Assembly: GCA_964036275.1 (NCBI GenBank)
Contig: OZ038433.1
Span: 5,125,048 to 5,189,047, forward strand
Length of the DNA: 64,000 bases
Direction: 5' to 3'
Source of the DNA: Litoditis marina
Taxonomy: Eukaryota > Nematoda > Chromadorea > Rhabditida > Rhabditidae
Below are positions 40,349-55,300 of this stretch, in pieces; position 1 is the stretch's first letter, and the number at the start of each line of letters is the position of its first letter. The translations under genes and the position numbers were made by a program. The notes under the pieces are model-generated. The model did no database searches, had not been told where the DNA came from, and was given only the letters and a program-made list of their open reading frames with translations.

Positions 40349-43300
40349 ATGTCCCTGGGCGTTGGAAGTAGAGTGGAAACAGGTAATTTATATTACAAGT
40401 TCACATAAAGAAAAATTTCTACTTCAGAAAAAGTCATAAAGTTCAAAGCCATGGACTCGTGGCTGTAAGCAGTGTTTAAAAATGTATCACAAAAGCAAAG
40501 GTAGTTTTACAATTTGTAGAGTATTCAGCTGTAAACTAAATGATATCCTCAGAATAATTGAAGTGCATTTCACAGCTACACCATTTTTAGAGAAAAATGG
40601 GAAAGGCGTGATCGCCTTCCGCGGCCCGACCCAGTTTTCGGACGGAGAATGGGCCGGTGTTATTCTGGATGAGCCCAATGGAAAGAATAATGGAACCGTT
40701 CAGGGAATAGAATACTTTTCTTGTGAGGACAACCATGGACTGTTTGTTCGTCCAGCAATGGTTAGTATTAAAGTTTTTCAAATTAAACAAGAACTATTAC
40801 AAGACTTCTTGGTTTTGGATGGTTATTATGGATGCATAGTATACAAACTCAAAGTTTCCACCTGATTAAGACATCTTTTTTTCGACTCTGATCCAAGAAT
40901 TTATCATGCTTTGTATGATCTACCCTCCAGTTATATCAGAGGCGACAATTGTCAAAAGTGAATGTGATAGTCACGTTGAACGTGACAAAACACTTGTACC
41001 GAAATCGCTCACTTCCGCTGCCTTCGTCTAAGTGAAGTCTTATCTTAAGTTATTGCAGTTGAAAGCCGAGTCGAAAACTCGTGCCGGGATGAAAGCCCCC
41101 ACTTCGAATCTTCAGGCCCCTGGTCCAAGAAGCAGAAAACCATCCCCGTTGGTGAGTCAAGAATATTTTGGTTTGCTATGCTGTCTTTATGAGCGGCAGT
41201 AGTATTACCGCTATATCAGTCACAGAGTCACAGTTGTAGAATCTATTTGAAAGCAAAATTATTTATGTAAAGTGAAAGTGAGTATTCGAACACCAGTAAG
41301 GATTTTTACATCAAATTCAGTCACAATTTCTCGTTTTCGGCGTAAAATGAGCCCGTTTATTGATTTTATCTAGATATTCGGACAACCTCACTGCATGTCA
41401 GTATTTATACCGTTACCGGTTCAATTCTAACATTGCAGTCGACCCCTAAAATGAGTCCCGCTGGCTCAGTGGAGAAATTAGGTAAATCTGCTCCTCCGCG
41501 TAAGGCATCGTCATCATCTCGCCTTGCTGAACCTTCTACTGAGGTACGTTTACTTTTCTATTCAGTAGGAAACACGTTTTGAATGAGAATTGAGGAACTA
41601 TACTTTCAGTTCAGTAGATACAGTAACTATATGTTTTTGACATAGGTTTACTCGCAAAATGCGTCCGACAATGTTGCATATCAGCTTGAAAGCCAAGGTT
41701 GATTACGATGTCCCTTAGTCCTTGATGTAGTATCTCAATTTCTCAGTAGTTTCAAACATGAAATGCGACCGCAGGTCATGAAACGCACGGTAGGTGTGTA
41801 ATTTTGTCTCGATTTGATAAAAGTAGTTGTTGTTCTCATATAGATGATTAGTCCCGTGTGCGTATACAATTTTCGATCTCGATTCAGAAGCGAAAGATAT
41901 CCAGCCTGGCCAAGCCAGCTCCACCAAAATCAAATCCTACTTCTGCGGTATGCGTATGAGTATGACTATAGATAAGCTAACCAGCTTGTGTTCTGTTCTG
42001 AGATTACCTTATTTGCTCACCCGTTGCTGTTCTTTGCCCCGAACTCAGTTTTCTAATCTTATTCCGCGAACTTCTTAGATTGCTCCTAAAATTTTGTCTT
42101 GGCCTGAAAAACGCATACAATTGTGTGTCTCGGTGTTGTGGTTGTCAATTTTGTTGTCGAATCGAATTGCATTGGGGGCTAATGCCTTGCATCGATTGAT
42201 TGAGTTAGAGTTTTGTACATAAACTCATAAGTCGCTACCAGTGGAGCCATATTTCTTCTTTATACCGCGAGAGAAGAAAAAGGTATAGGGACATTTAGAA
42301 TGAAAATGAGAAAACGATAGATCCACCTTGATGAAGTAGGGTTACATTACACCATATACTTTTCAACCACAATACCTGGACACAATGTTCTATCCAATAA
42401 CTTTCCTCATTTAACACTGGGAACGCTTGTACTGATACTCAAACCAATATGACATAATATTCAGTTGTTCTGGTTTATTAGGGTTATTTTCGCTTTTAAA
42501 AGAGCTGAAAATAGTTTTGTTCTTATATTTACATAGCATATCTTCTCACTAACTGTAATAGCATCAAGTGTCTCCCTCAACGGTTACGTTTAGGTAAATA
42601 ATTTATTTGCTACTGCGCTGCGTTTGTTTCAAGTTGTGGGTCACGTTATGAGTTAACCGTTCACTTGTTTTGGTTTTCTCCCCTCACGTTTTCTGGGGAA
42701 CCCTTTCACCTCATCCTTACACTTATCAACCCACTCTGCTCAGAATCATAGAATGATTGCGAGAATTATACATTCCTGACATTCGAACTCAGCTCACGTC
42801 ACACTCTGTCGATTATGGAAAATGCCTTCTGAGTTAATCGAGAAAAATTGATCTCTGTGAGGGTGATCAGCTGTGTTTGGTTCTCAATGTGGTGGCTTGA
42901 ACGAATGGGCTTTTTGTGGACCTTTAAAGGCTTTGTGGACTATCGAACGAGTCATTCATACACCAACTTGCGTCTCTTTTGTTTTTGTGCATGCCCTTCA
43001 AGCCAAATGTTCTGATCAAGTAGTCTGTTGAATGGTGACAGACTATAGAGTGTCAAGTTGGTGTATGGAAGAAATTATGGTTATCGATTATATGAAATCC
43101 ATCAATCAATGATCATATTCCGAGTGCAAAACTATCTCTATCGCTTCCAGCTTCCACAATTTTCAAAACAGTTTATTTTTCAGGCCGTTTTTCAGAGAAT
43201 CAAAATCATGCAGTTCCTCTCTGAAACGGTCCAAAAAAGAAACTGTTCCTCTCCTTGTCTCCCGTTTTCCCTTGTTAGTAGCCTGTTTTCAGCAAAAGCC

Positions 43301-46300
43301 AAAGATGACGAGAGAGTCTTCGAATCTCTCGCAGTCGGCTTCTCGCTCTCGAGAAGCGTCTTTCGTGGCGCAGAATAAACCGTCGCTGCCCCGCCAGACC
43401 ACCCCGCCCACACCTAGCCAGGCGAAGTCGTCCCTTCCCGGCGACGCCCCGCCCCTTCCCGAACCTGCCGACGAGCCGGTCAAGGCATCCGTACAGTCGA
43501 GGGTCAAGAAGATGGAGGAGGTCCGCTCTTTTTCGGGTTATGGCAATTTCTGGGCATTTTGATATCCGTTTCTCCACTTTCTGGGATTTTTGTATGTATG
43601 AACAAACACCGGTGTCGTGGTGTGAACCGATTTCCGTATGCGAAGGTAACCTTGTTATAAATAGAGCATAAGGTGTGCATCAGTGACAACAATAACCAAT
43701 GATTCGCTGAATGTTGGTAGAGGCACTGAAGTGCGGTTCCCGGTTTCTGATCGTTCTGCGTTCAGTAATTAACGTTTTGTGAAAATGTATCCTAATGTTA
43801 ATGAAAGTATTAAGATATCTGGAGCTCATAGTAATGAGCCTGGCTGCTGCCAAAGTCTGTCGTGTCCTGTGCTCTTCGTAACTGGTTTTCCGTATTAAAA
43901 ATGGTGTGTTTAGACGAGTTCTGTGGCCATGACGCCTCCCTCCCCGGTACGCACCCCAATGGGTATGGACGAGGGAACTGAAATGGAGTATCTACGGGTG
44001 CAGGTCAAGGATCTCACAGAAAAACTCGATACCCTCAGGTACTGCATAAAAATTACTACACAATACGTCATAGGGCCTTGGTCTCGGTGGATAAAAGCCC
44101 TAGAAGACGTTTCATTACTGCTGTTCATTGTAATTTTAGCAGGGCTTAGTAGTCAACGGTCCTTTAAACTGCAATTGAAAAATGTATTGCAATTTAAAGG
44201 ACTGAAGCGTTGCGATTGGACCACATAATCGTCCTTCTTTAACACTAATTAGCAGTAGCTCGAAATTGAAAACAGAACGACCAAAGCATATGAATGTATC
44301 GGTAACATATCTGAGGCCCAATGGATTTGTTATGCTTGTCGGGACGGGTTTCTCGCACTATCGCACACATAAACATAGTAGGTTATATTTGTTGTTTGCA
44401 GAATGAAAAGAAAGGAGGACCAGGTGAAGCTGACCGAGTTCGAGCGTACCAAGGTGCAGTTGCAGAGTCTTCAGGACGTGCGCACCAAGTTGGTCGATCA
44501 AAACCTGGACGTTATGAGGCAGCTGGAGGAAGCCAAGAAGGTTTTTATTTTGTGTCTTTTAGACCTAGTTCTTGTTGCAGAATAGTTAGAATTTAGAAGT
44601 AGAGTTTTTGCTTTTTGGACACCGACAAAACTAGGAATGAAGCAATAAAAGAGTTTATATTGTATCTCAGTACCGATAAAGTGTAGTTATCGAAACACTA
44701 TAAGAGAGTGTGGGGCATTAGTCAAAATCCCACATATTTTGTGCTTTCCTGCTGCTCGTTCCTGGAACTTTTTAAAAATGTGTTTCTTGTTTTTATCTCT
44801 CTCAACAGTTTTAGGTTCGGAAAACGAATTTTGTAAAAGTCACAAAAATGCGTGTTGATGTTTATCAGCAGTGTTTCCATTTTATTACTGAGATTGTAGG
44901 AAGCGACGGATATTCGTGAATGGCGGGATGCCAACCAGGAGCAGATGAGTTGCGCCTCAGAAGAATTGGAAATGGCGCTGATCGACAAGGAGATGGCAGA
45001 GGAACGCTGCGAAATGTTGCGCAGAGAGGTGCGTTTCGAGTCTTTGTAACTCATGTTTATAATTTATTACGCGACATTGTATAGGGTTAATCAAGTTGAA
45101 GGTTTCGAAAGTTTGTGGATTGTGGTATGCAGGGGTCGGTCAACTATCGAATATGTATGTGGACTGATATAAAAACAAGGGCTTTTATTTGTTCAAACAT
45201 ACTTGTAATGGTTGGTATATTTATCGATTTCTCGGGTGTTTAGCTAGACGTTGAAGAAGTTGCGAGAACACGGAACACCATGTCATACAATGTGTCAAAA
45301 TGAATGCGTTGAATAAATTTTGTAATATCTTCAGTTGACCTTTGAAGAAGTTGAGTAAAATTCTGAAACATTTAGCTGGACGAGGCGACCGAGCGTGCGG
45401 AGGAGTTGAAGGCAGACCTGGAGATCCTTCGCGAAGAGATGGCCATGGCCGGGGGACCGGAAGTGGGCGGAGTCCCGCAGGGGAACAGTGTCCAGATGAA
45501 GCAGGTCGAACATCAGAACGAACGACTCAAGGAGGCACTCATCAAGTTGGTTCACAGATATACATCATTAGTGTTCGACGAAAAGAAGTGCAAATTAATG
45601 TTTGCATCCAAAATAGACGAATTTTCTCGTTTGCGGCAAAATAGTAGCCCGGTTTTGATTTTCGTTTTGGCTATACGGACGACTTCACTAGGGTATGTTC
45701 ACACATTGCACCCAATACTCTCAGACCAGGCCAACTTCATGCCTGGGGCGCGAACACAATAATGGTGGCTCGACAGAAGGCTGACTGAAACTGACATGCT
45801 CTATTGTTCTGCTCATTGGTAGTTTGATGCCGCCGCATTTCATTTAGAAACCCAACATACAGATGTGTACGTAGAACAAGTAACAACTCAATTACGGTCA
45901 CAAACTCCGCATTTCTCTAAAGAGAAGTAGTCGGATCGTTATTATCAACAAACACTAGTAAGGTTCGACTAAGCGACAAAAATTAGTCCGTATATGTTAA
46001 CAAGTGAAAATTTATGATTTTTCATCAAAAGTAGACCGATGTCTTCTTTTCGGCGAAAAAGTAGTCCGTTTTTAGATTTTTTCTGACTATTCGGACAACC
46101 TTACTGGGGTATGATTATCAATCTCAATCAATTCAAGTGGTTATTGTTATTATGAAACGTGTTTGAGATAATTGCATGTTTTGCACCTACGAAAGTCAAC
46201 AGTTATCGATTTTATGTTTGTAGGCTGCGCGATCTGCACGCAAAGGAAAAGTTGGACCGAGAGGATGCGGAGAAACAGTTGGAACAACAGCGATCGGAGA

Positions 46301-49300
46301 ACAACGAGTTGGTGCGCGCCGTGGAACAATCGCGTCGCGCCGCCAAGGAGGCCGAGGACCGAATCGCCGACTATCAGGAACAGGTTAGACGTTTGACCGA
46401 TCATTTTAATTGCAAAAATCGTTAATATTCTCAGTCTCGGGAGAAAACAACCGTTTGGTTTGTTGTCATCGACAATGTCCGCTTGTTGCAGATTTATGAG
46501 CTGCAGCCTTGGGAAGAGGTGGGCCATTGTAGTGTTTGTAGACAATGCGCACGTATATTTGATATCGAAGATGTACAAATGTACTTCTCCTCGTTTCCAT
46601 TTGTCTATTCATTCTCTTCTCCGAGATCAGAACGTGTTTTTCTTCCTTTCTTCTCTCAGTAAAATTTGTGTTGCAGGTGGAGGCGGCCATGGGTGCTGAT
46701 GAGATGATCGTGGCACTGTCCACCAAGAACTTGGACATGGAGGATAAGATTAGGTGTGTGTGTCAGTGGGAGGAATGGTAGAATGAATCCTTTCATCAGA
46801 AAATATTATTAGTTTAAAAACGAACTTTATTTGGATTATGGAAAAAAGTCAAAAAAGATTTCGATGAAATTTCACTTCTAGTTAATTCATCATTCTATAT
46901 ATACTTCTATAATCCTAATTAACTTGATTTCATTTGATCTATTTTTGCTTGTTCAATAAATACAGCTAGGAGCCTGAGTGTGGAAGTTTATAATGTTTTT
47001 CAAATATTTGACGGCTGTATTCACAGTTCTTGAGAGGTACTGCCATTTGAACTGTTCCGGAAGTTCTCTTATTTTTCGCTCACTTCCAGTGCCCTAGAGC
47101 AAGAAAAGGAGGACATGGAAGCTCTGCGAGATATGGATGAACAGATTGCGGAGGCCCAAAAACAGGTGGAGAAAGATCTTCTAAGGGATATCGAGGCCGA
47201 GCAAGTCCGATTTAACGAGGTGAGAATGTAGCGGCTGTCAATACGGGAATAAAATTATTCGGATGTTTCTCGTTCATTAACCACCATTTGGAAGCTTCTA
47301 AAAGTAGCATTCTTTTTTTGTTGTTGAACCAGTTAATGTTGTACATTTGAAAATACCAGCGTTATGTTTTTTGTAATGGGAAGTTACACTTTCTTCTAGA
47401 ACAGACACAGAAGGCCACTTTTATAATATTTTCAAACGGAAACTCTTCCATATTGTGGAGAGACACGTTGAGAAGATTCGAAAGAAACTAGTTTTCCCAA
47501 CATCCGTCTCTAATTTGTAGTTGTGATGCCACACACAAGCCAAGACCTATGTGGATTCATTAGCATTACTTATCACCCTTGGTTTTCAGTTGTTCCAAAA
47601 ACTGAAGCTGGAAGAGAAACACAGCGATGATCTGATGGACACCATTCGAAAGTTCCGTCAGAGAACGGGCGAACTGAACGAGGAAATACAGGATCTCAAG
47701 GACCAGGTGAGAGGTTTAGTCGTACTCCAGCACAGTTGTCTTAGTAGTAAAATTATAAAAAATGGGCTCCGCTTTTGGCAAAATGGGGAATCTGGTTTCA
47801 TCATCAATTTTAACGAATCGATCAGAATGCGGACTTCTTTTTGTAGGATAGTCATACTTTGCTGATGTGTGGGTGCTGGTTTCTGTTGGTACAGTCGAAA
47901 GTATCGTAGTTATAGAATCCTACTGATGGTAGTTTATCGGAATTCCCGGACGATTGTCTTCGGAGTTCCCTGGAAAACGTCTGAAGTGATCATTCTTTGA
48001 CCGAGTCTGATATTTCGCGAAGTTATTCGATGTGATCTCAACTTGTACTGTTTGTTTATATGAATTTCCTTAAGGTTCTACGATATGAGGAGCAGTTGAG
48101 TGGTGAGCAGTCGGAGGGAAAGAGTATGGCCAGTATGGTCAGTCAACTGCAGGTCAATGCGCAGAGGAGCTTCGCCGAGGTTCGGTTTTGTTTTGCTTTG
48201 GTTGACTTGACGCAGTTAGTGTTTTGTTTATGGTGTTTCAGCCATCTAATGTTTATTTAAAAGTTTGAATCCAAACTTCGAGAGAAACCACTCGGTATCT
48301 TATAGTATTAAGGTCCGACTCGGAAACTCAACATTTTGAAGTTCTCAGTAGATCTCAGTCACATACGACCATCTAATTTTTTTTCGGTTGATTCTCCTCG
48401 AAAAAGAGATAGTAAATTGAATCGGATTTGTGGTTCCCAACGTGTTTTGCCGAACTATTTCGTATGTTATGGAGTTCATTTTTCCAGTCAGTGGAGCGGC
48501 AGGTTGCTGGCGTTGAACTGGAGTTCTCGAAGAAGCAGATTGGATATCTGAAGGCATTCCTCCCGGATAATTTCACCAAAGCCGGAGGTATGGATTCAGT
48601 TGAGATTCATTACTTGTTTTTACTCTGAAACCATACGGTAACTCGAAAATTTGTACTGTGTTGACGAAATTTTGAACGACTCATTGAATGTTAGTTTGTG
48701 AAGTGAAAATTGGCTTCTCACCTAATTTGCATATTGCAGGTGACAACGATGCGGTCATTCTCAACGTGTTGTTCCCCCGTCTAGCTGCCAAATCCACACT
48801 TTTCTCAAGACTAGTGGCAGAAAGGGTGGGTTGTTGGTTGTGATAGAGCCCTATTCAAGTTGATTTACCAAGCTATCAAATAGTATTGTGTCGGGTGGCC
48901 TGAATCATAGGACGTACACTACACTCTTAGAAAATTTGAATAGGTGAAAGCTAGATTTCTCTCCTTTTTCTCGGGAAAGCAGTTTATACTCATGAATAGT
49001 ACAGTTCAATCGCGCATGATGTTAAAGCATTTCATGTGGTTGATTAATAATAATGAGTTTATCAATGCACTGTATAACAATCAAGTGAGAGACGAATCGA
49101 TAACTTATGAATTGATGTTTAAGGCTAGTAAAACAGAGAGCAATACATAGAATTGCATAAATTTGAAGAAAAACTGATTTAGAAATGAACACATAGGTCT
49201 ATTTGAAATGAACACATAGGTACATGATATGTCTATTTACGAAGTGGAAGTGGTTCCCATAATGGGTTGATGTGAAAACGAAAACCATAGCGAGCAAAGT

Positions 49301-52300
49301 ACACATCAGATATGAATGGGGCCAGATGAGGATCACATTTATAGTAACGATAGAAAGCATTATAACGGAAACGTGTTTCATCTCTACACATCAAATGCAA
49401 CTGAGAAACGGCCTTCTGAACTCTCTGGAGAGAAGGCCAATCAAGAGAGGCTATTGTGAGAACAGGAGGAGTAGTAATAACCGTGGAAACAGAAGATGGT
49501 TGCGGAAACACACGTTTAGGAACTGGCTCAGGAGTTTTGATTTCAATGGATTCAGGTTCACAGAGAGTTGGAATAGGAGAACATTCGTTAACTGGGGGAG
49601 AGATAACATTTCTAGGCTGCTCAACTACCTCCATATCAGTTTGTAGGTTGGCGTCAGCAGGATTTGGCGGAGTTGTAGTTTGGTCGGTGACCTCAGCTCG
49701 GGCGGCGTCTCGTTTCGATTGTCTGGCGAGGAATCTGGCCTTTCGCTGTTCCGGGGTCTCGAACTTCCGAACATGAAAGGTTGACATAGAAGCATCAGAT
49801 TTCATAGCAGTAGATAATTCAATCAGACGAGGAAACGAAATACCATCTTTGATAGAAATTTTGAGTGGACGAGATAAACCATCTTGACGTGGTTTTCCCA
49901 AACGGTGGAGAATTGAGACATTAGATGGAGAGATGGACACCAAATTGAAAATTGCATTCACCTTTTTCTTTGTTGTGGAATCCTCTGGTAGACCATAAAT
50001 AGTGAGACATCGGCGATCGTTGAAATGGTGTAGTTCGGATTGAATAATAGTGGGTAGAGATTGGGTCAGAGAGTCGAGTTTGGAATTGAGTGTTTTGATT
50101 TCACTCAAAAGGGTGGAAAAATGGGTTCGAGATGGTACCATTTTTGGACGAGGCGAGGGCATGATAATCAATCGAGAGAGGGGTCACCGCTCACGACCAG
50201 GCAAAGGGGTGTTATGATTGTCTTCTGGATAACTATAAAAAGAGATTGACATAGTTGGCCGTGTGTTGGAAGGACGGAATTTACTCGTTTGTTTTCTAAC
50301 GTCTCGCCGAAATGCTGAGCTTCGTGAATATATTGTTAGCCAATTGCACAGTCACGTGAAACATGTTAAACACAGCAGTATTCAGAAACGTGCAATGGCA
50401 AAGTGCACGATGCCTCATTAGAATGCTAACTTTATGTGACTATTCAATTTACTTCTAGTATACATTCCCTGATAGTTTGATTTCAGTTCCCCTCCGTGCC
50501 GGGGGGTGCTCGTCGTGAACACGTGACCAAGTCTCACAAGGCGGAGCAGTGGGCTCACGCGGCACGTGTCGCCTATTCGTGCAATGCACTAGTAGCTGTC
50601 AGCGGACAGTTTGAGAGGTATACAATCTGCCAAGGCGTCTTTGTAGCTTGCTCTCGATACACGCCAAAATGTACGACTTTTCACAGGAAAGAAACGGAAT
50701 CAAACTACAAACACAGAAATGAACCCTATACAAAAACCTATAGAGAGTGTCTGTTGTTCAACAATCAAGAAATTTACACTGTTGGAAAATTAGGTATGGA
50801 AAGGTGTCAGTAGTTTTTTATTTGAAATTCTCAAATTTGCAAAGTCAGAAAGTGGACAAACTAATATTTCCCCCAAACCCTGAACTGTATGGTATTGCAG
50901 TGCCATCCAGCAGTTGTCCGTGGAGCGTCTGGCGCGTCTCTCGCAGCTTCAACCGGAGATGAGTGTCCACGAGAAGACGATCGATGCCTATCTGGAACTG
51001 TTGAAGCAGGGCCGATTCGACGAGAACTCGGCATTGGACAACCTGGACAAGGCCATTCTGTACTTCCAGGTACCACCATTGGTTTTTTTTTCATTATCTA
51101 CAGAAACACTGTATTTTCGTATCTCGTGTACGAAATCTAGAAACATCAAAAGTGTTCGAATTTATTTGGGAGTATTGAGTGAAAAGTCGTGTTTGAAATT
51201 TAGCTCTTCTTCGAATCGTTCTGACATATCGTTTGCGGGACTGCCGCAAGCAATCGTTTGCAGCACTTGTTTCTTGGAGTTCCGCGGAGCTCCCGGACGA
51301 ATTTATATACTCGAGAATAGACTAACTGAAGTTTTCTTACGTAGAGTTTGAAGATTGAAGAAGAGTACTTTCATTTTCTAAATCCATGTACTTCAGAACG
51401 TGTTCTCGGTGCACGTGGGTGGAGACGGTTTCTCGGTGACCAACTGGCTGACTGCCCTCTGCAACCAGCTGCTAGATGCCACCACCTGGGCCAAGATGAA
51501 CACCCAACGCATCCTATATTTCCTCACGGTTAGTTGGCTCTTACGGTTTTACACATTGAAACGTTTATAGTGTGTTTTGTAACATATTCAATGCACGCTG
51601 TTGTTCCTTATTCGGTTTATTCAGATTCGTATAAATAGGTACTACTTCTTATATGTCTCGTTCTTTTTTCTACTACAATTTAGGCTCTTCTTTTAATGAA
51701 GAGGTACTTCTTATAGTTCTGTATAGGTACCTCTTAATAGTTTCTGAGAAATTTAAATTCAATCGAATAACACCGGAGCTTGTTGCAGCCAGAGGTGGAG
51801 GGAAGTGAAGTCCAGACGCTGGTTACATTCCTGAATGACGTCATAGAAAAGTGTCAACAGCTGATTGTGAAGGCGAGCAGAATGATTCCCAGCGGGGAAA
51901 GGACCCTCAAGCTCACTCCACAGGTACCATTCAACCTATTAGCTGGAACCTATTATACTGTTAGTCAACTGCACAGTCACGCTAAACATGTTAAACACAG
52001 CAGAACTCAGAAACGTGCAATGAAAAGTGCACGATTCCTAATTAGAATGCAAACTTCATTCAATTTACTTCTAGTGTAGGCTGCGGTCGAATGCAACTTG
52101 TGGTAGGCGAAGAACACCAGTGTAACCTCACGATGCGTACAGTGTACGTTATATGTAATGGTGTTTGATTGAGCAATGAGCATTGATGAATCGTATTCGG
52201 TTGACGGTTGAGCATGTTTTCACCTTCAAACGGTTTCATCTCAAAATTATTCATTGCTCTTTGCGCTTGTCTGGATAGTTGTCGTCAAAATCCTAGATAT

Positions 52301-55300
52301 CAGTCATTCTATTTCAGTTCACCGACGAACTTCAAGCGGCCGTATCTAATTTGGAGAGGTTCTGTAATCTGCTGCATGAGACCTGCGGCATTGCCAGTGT
52401 ACAGATCAACATCAATCCCGGTTGGTCGTAGTCTAAGCACTCTTGAAAGTAGAATACACCACAAAGTTTCCACTTCACGACCAGTACGGCCTTTTCTATT
52501 TAAATAATAATAATAATAATAATAATAATAATTCTAATTGAAGTTTTCTCAGCCCATAATATATGGCCAGATTGTGAATAGGTATTCGTTTGTAAAATTG
52601 TGAATCTGTATTCGTTTGTAATAAAAGTATGTGTGGACACATATTTTCTGTTGTAGAATTGAACGGTTTCGATGGAGGTCGTCTGAAGGAAATGATTCAC
52701 GGAGTGGTCGAAAAGTTCTCTGGATCCATCACACTCGAAAAGGCATTCGATCCAGTTAGGTCGGTTGCTTTGATGTTTTTTGATCCGGTCAGCCACTTTT
52801 CGGATAGGACATTCATTTTACACAATAGAACATGTTTAACAAACTTTGAATTGAATTTTTTTTATAAAATGTATTACAGCAAGCTTGTATCGGTTGTCAA
52901 CAATAGTCTGACGACTGTGGTTTCGATTTTGGAGGAAGGAACTATGGAAGAAGCTGACAGCACCGATAAGAAGGTATACAGAATGAGAAGAGTTGGAGGA
53001 AGTGAACGCTCATACATCAGTAGAGTAGGATTATCCAAATAACCAGTCGAATTCAAAAAAACGGGCTATCTCGTGAAAATTGCCTTCTTGCTGAAAATCA
53101 TGAAATGCAACATACTTTAATCGGAAACTGGTTCTTTTTTTGCAATATAAGAATAATCACATTCACTGATGTGTGTGAACGCTGTAGGGAAGTAAACGAG
53201 TGATGAGTCGCGATCGCTGTGCAGCTGTGCGCATGATTTGATTCCGTTCTGTGTCCTTCTTTGGAATCACCTTCGCTTTTTAATATATAATACTCTCGTT
53301 CATTAGAGTAGTTTAAATGTTCGAAAACCCTATTCAAAATCGAAAATCAAGTTTGGTTGGCCATCTTTTCAAATTTTTAATCAAAAATAAACACTTTAAA
53401 TATGACTAAAACTAAAAGAGGAAACAATAAGGGATGATTATCATATTCCTTCTCTGTTGCAGTCGGTGTTCCCCCCTATGTTGGAGCGTGCGCATCAGCG
53501 AAAACAGGCTGCCTCAGAAGCCGAAGGACTCCGCTGGCAGTTGGAGAAGAAGGACATGGAGATTCTGGAGCTGAAGAAGAACATCAAGAGCAGGCTGGAC
53601 GACATCGGCAACTACAAGGTGGGCGATGGATTCCCGATTATTATCCGAACGTAGTTAATTCCGTTTTGTTCAACCTGTTTACGTTACGATATTGAAACTT
53701 TTGGGCATTGTCTTGGAATGTAAACTGTCTTGGCGTGTAAACATGCCAAAATATTTTTCTCGAAAACGTGGTATTTTCTTCATCCGTATAATCACTACAA
53801 AATGGACGTGTTTCAATGAAGTGTGAAGTCGCTTTGGATCATCAAAGTATAACTCGAAATCTTGAACTCAATCAACAATTTCGTTTGCAGCTGCGTCTGG
53901 ATATGGCGGAGGCCCGTATGGACTCATCCGGCAAACAGGAGACGACGAGAAGCCAGGCTCTGGAGGCCAAGTTGGATCAGCTAAACACCGAGTTGAAGAA
54001 GAAGACTATGTGGGTTTTGGGTTCAGGGGAGAGATGGGATTGAACAGTCATCACAACTCATTCTGAATTTTTTTTAGTAGTATGAGAAGCTCTGAGTAAC
54101 ATAAGTACATTAACTCACTTCCAGCTGGTTGTCGAGAACTATGTCCTCTGTTCATTCGCTTTTGTGAAAACAGTCTTTTTAAAGTTCAAAGGGCTCTTTT
54201 CCTACCTACACAATGATTTTCCAGAGAATTCGACGAGCAGCTGGACAAGTTGCATCTGAAGCTGCGGGAGGCGGACAAGGAAAACGAGGACCTGAAAAAG
54301 AACCAGACAAACATGAACAAACGAGCACTGCTGCAGGTATGTTTGAATCGAAAAACGGACTACATTTTTTGCTAATATCGGACAAAATTTGCTGATTGTT
54401 GATACAGAATCATGAATTGTCACGGAAAGAAAACGAAATTGTTCTGTAGACGAGTCATACACTGGTCAACATACTTTGAAAATGCCGCGAAAATAGTTTA
54501 GATTGCCTGAATAACGTTATTGTCTGATTTGAAATGTGTTGCAGGGTATCCAGTCGATGGAGTCTCGAGCAGCCCTCTCGTCGTCTGCGTCTCTCTCCTC
54601 CAGTCCCTCTGCCACTCCTCATCACGGAGCCAGTGCCGCCTCTACTCAGCTGGGTAGGTGGATGCAGGGTCATAGGGTGCTTAGGGAACAGGTTAAAGGT
54701 CATAGGTGACAGAGGAGTCACTAACACTGTAGGCAAATCCACTTTGAACTTGTAAAAGTGAACGAAGACACGAACCGTCTTAACTAGGTAGTTTTGCGTC
54801 GCGATTATGTCGTGTGGATATTCTGTTATTGACAGCTTCTGTTTAGTTTCCCATCTGCGGAAGAGTTTTCTGAGAGATAGTGCCTTTCTAAAGCTCAGCG
54901 GAGATCAACTTTCTCTAGGATCTCTCAATTTTCCAAATCTTTATCAAGTTATTGTTGTTTTGCAGATAGAGCAGAGACGCAAATGATGATGAACCAGCTG
55001 ACTGAGGCTCAACAAATGCTGAAGGCAGCTCAGTTGGAGGTGTTGAGACTTAAGGTATGTATACATTGGGCGTCGTTGGGTTGTAAGTACCTAGTTGAGT
55101 GTAATTTATCAAAATCTCTTGATTTTCATTATAAATCAGAAGTGTAACGATGCGAGACCGGAAAACACCGAACTAACACTAAGGCTGCAATTATACTTTT
55201 TCACATCGGCGGACACCAATGCAAGGCATGTGTGGATTCCGTTGGTGCCAACGAGAAGTATTTATAAATATAAATGTTTTCATTATTTATGCTGGCGTAA

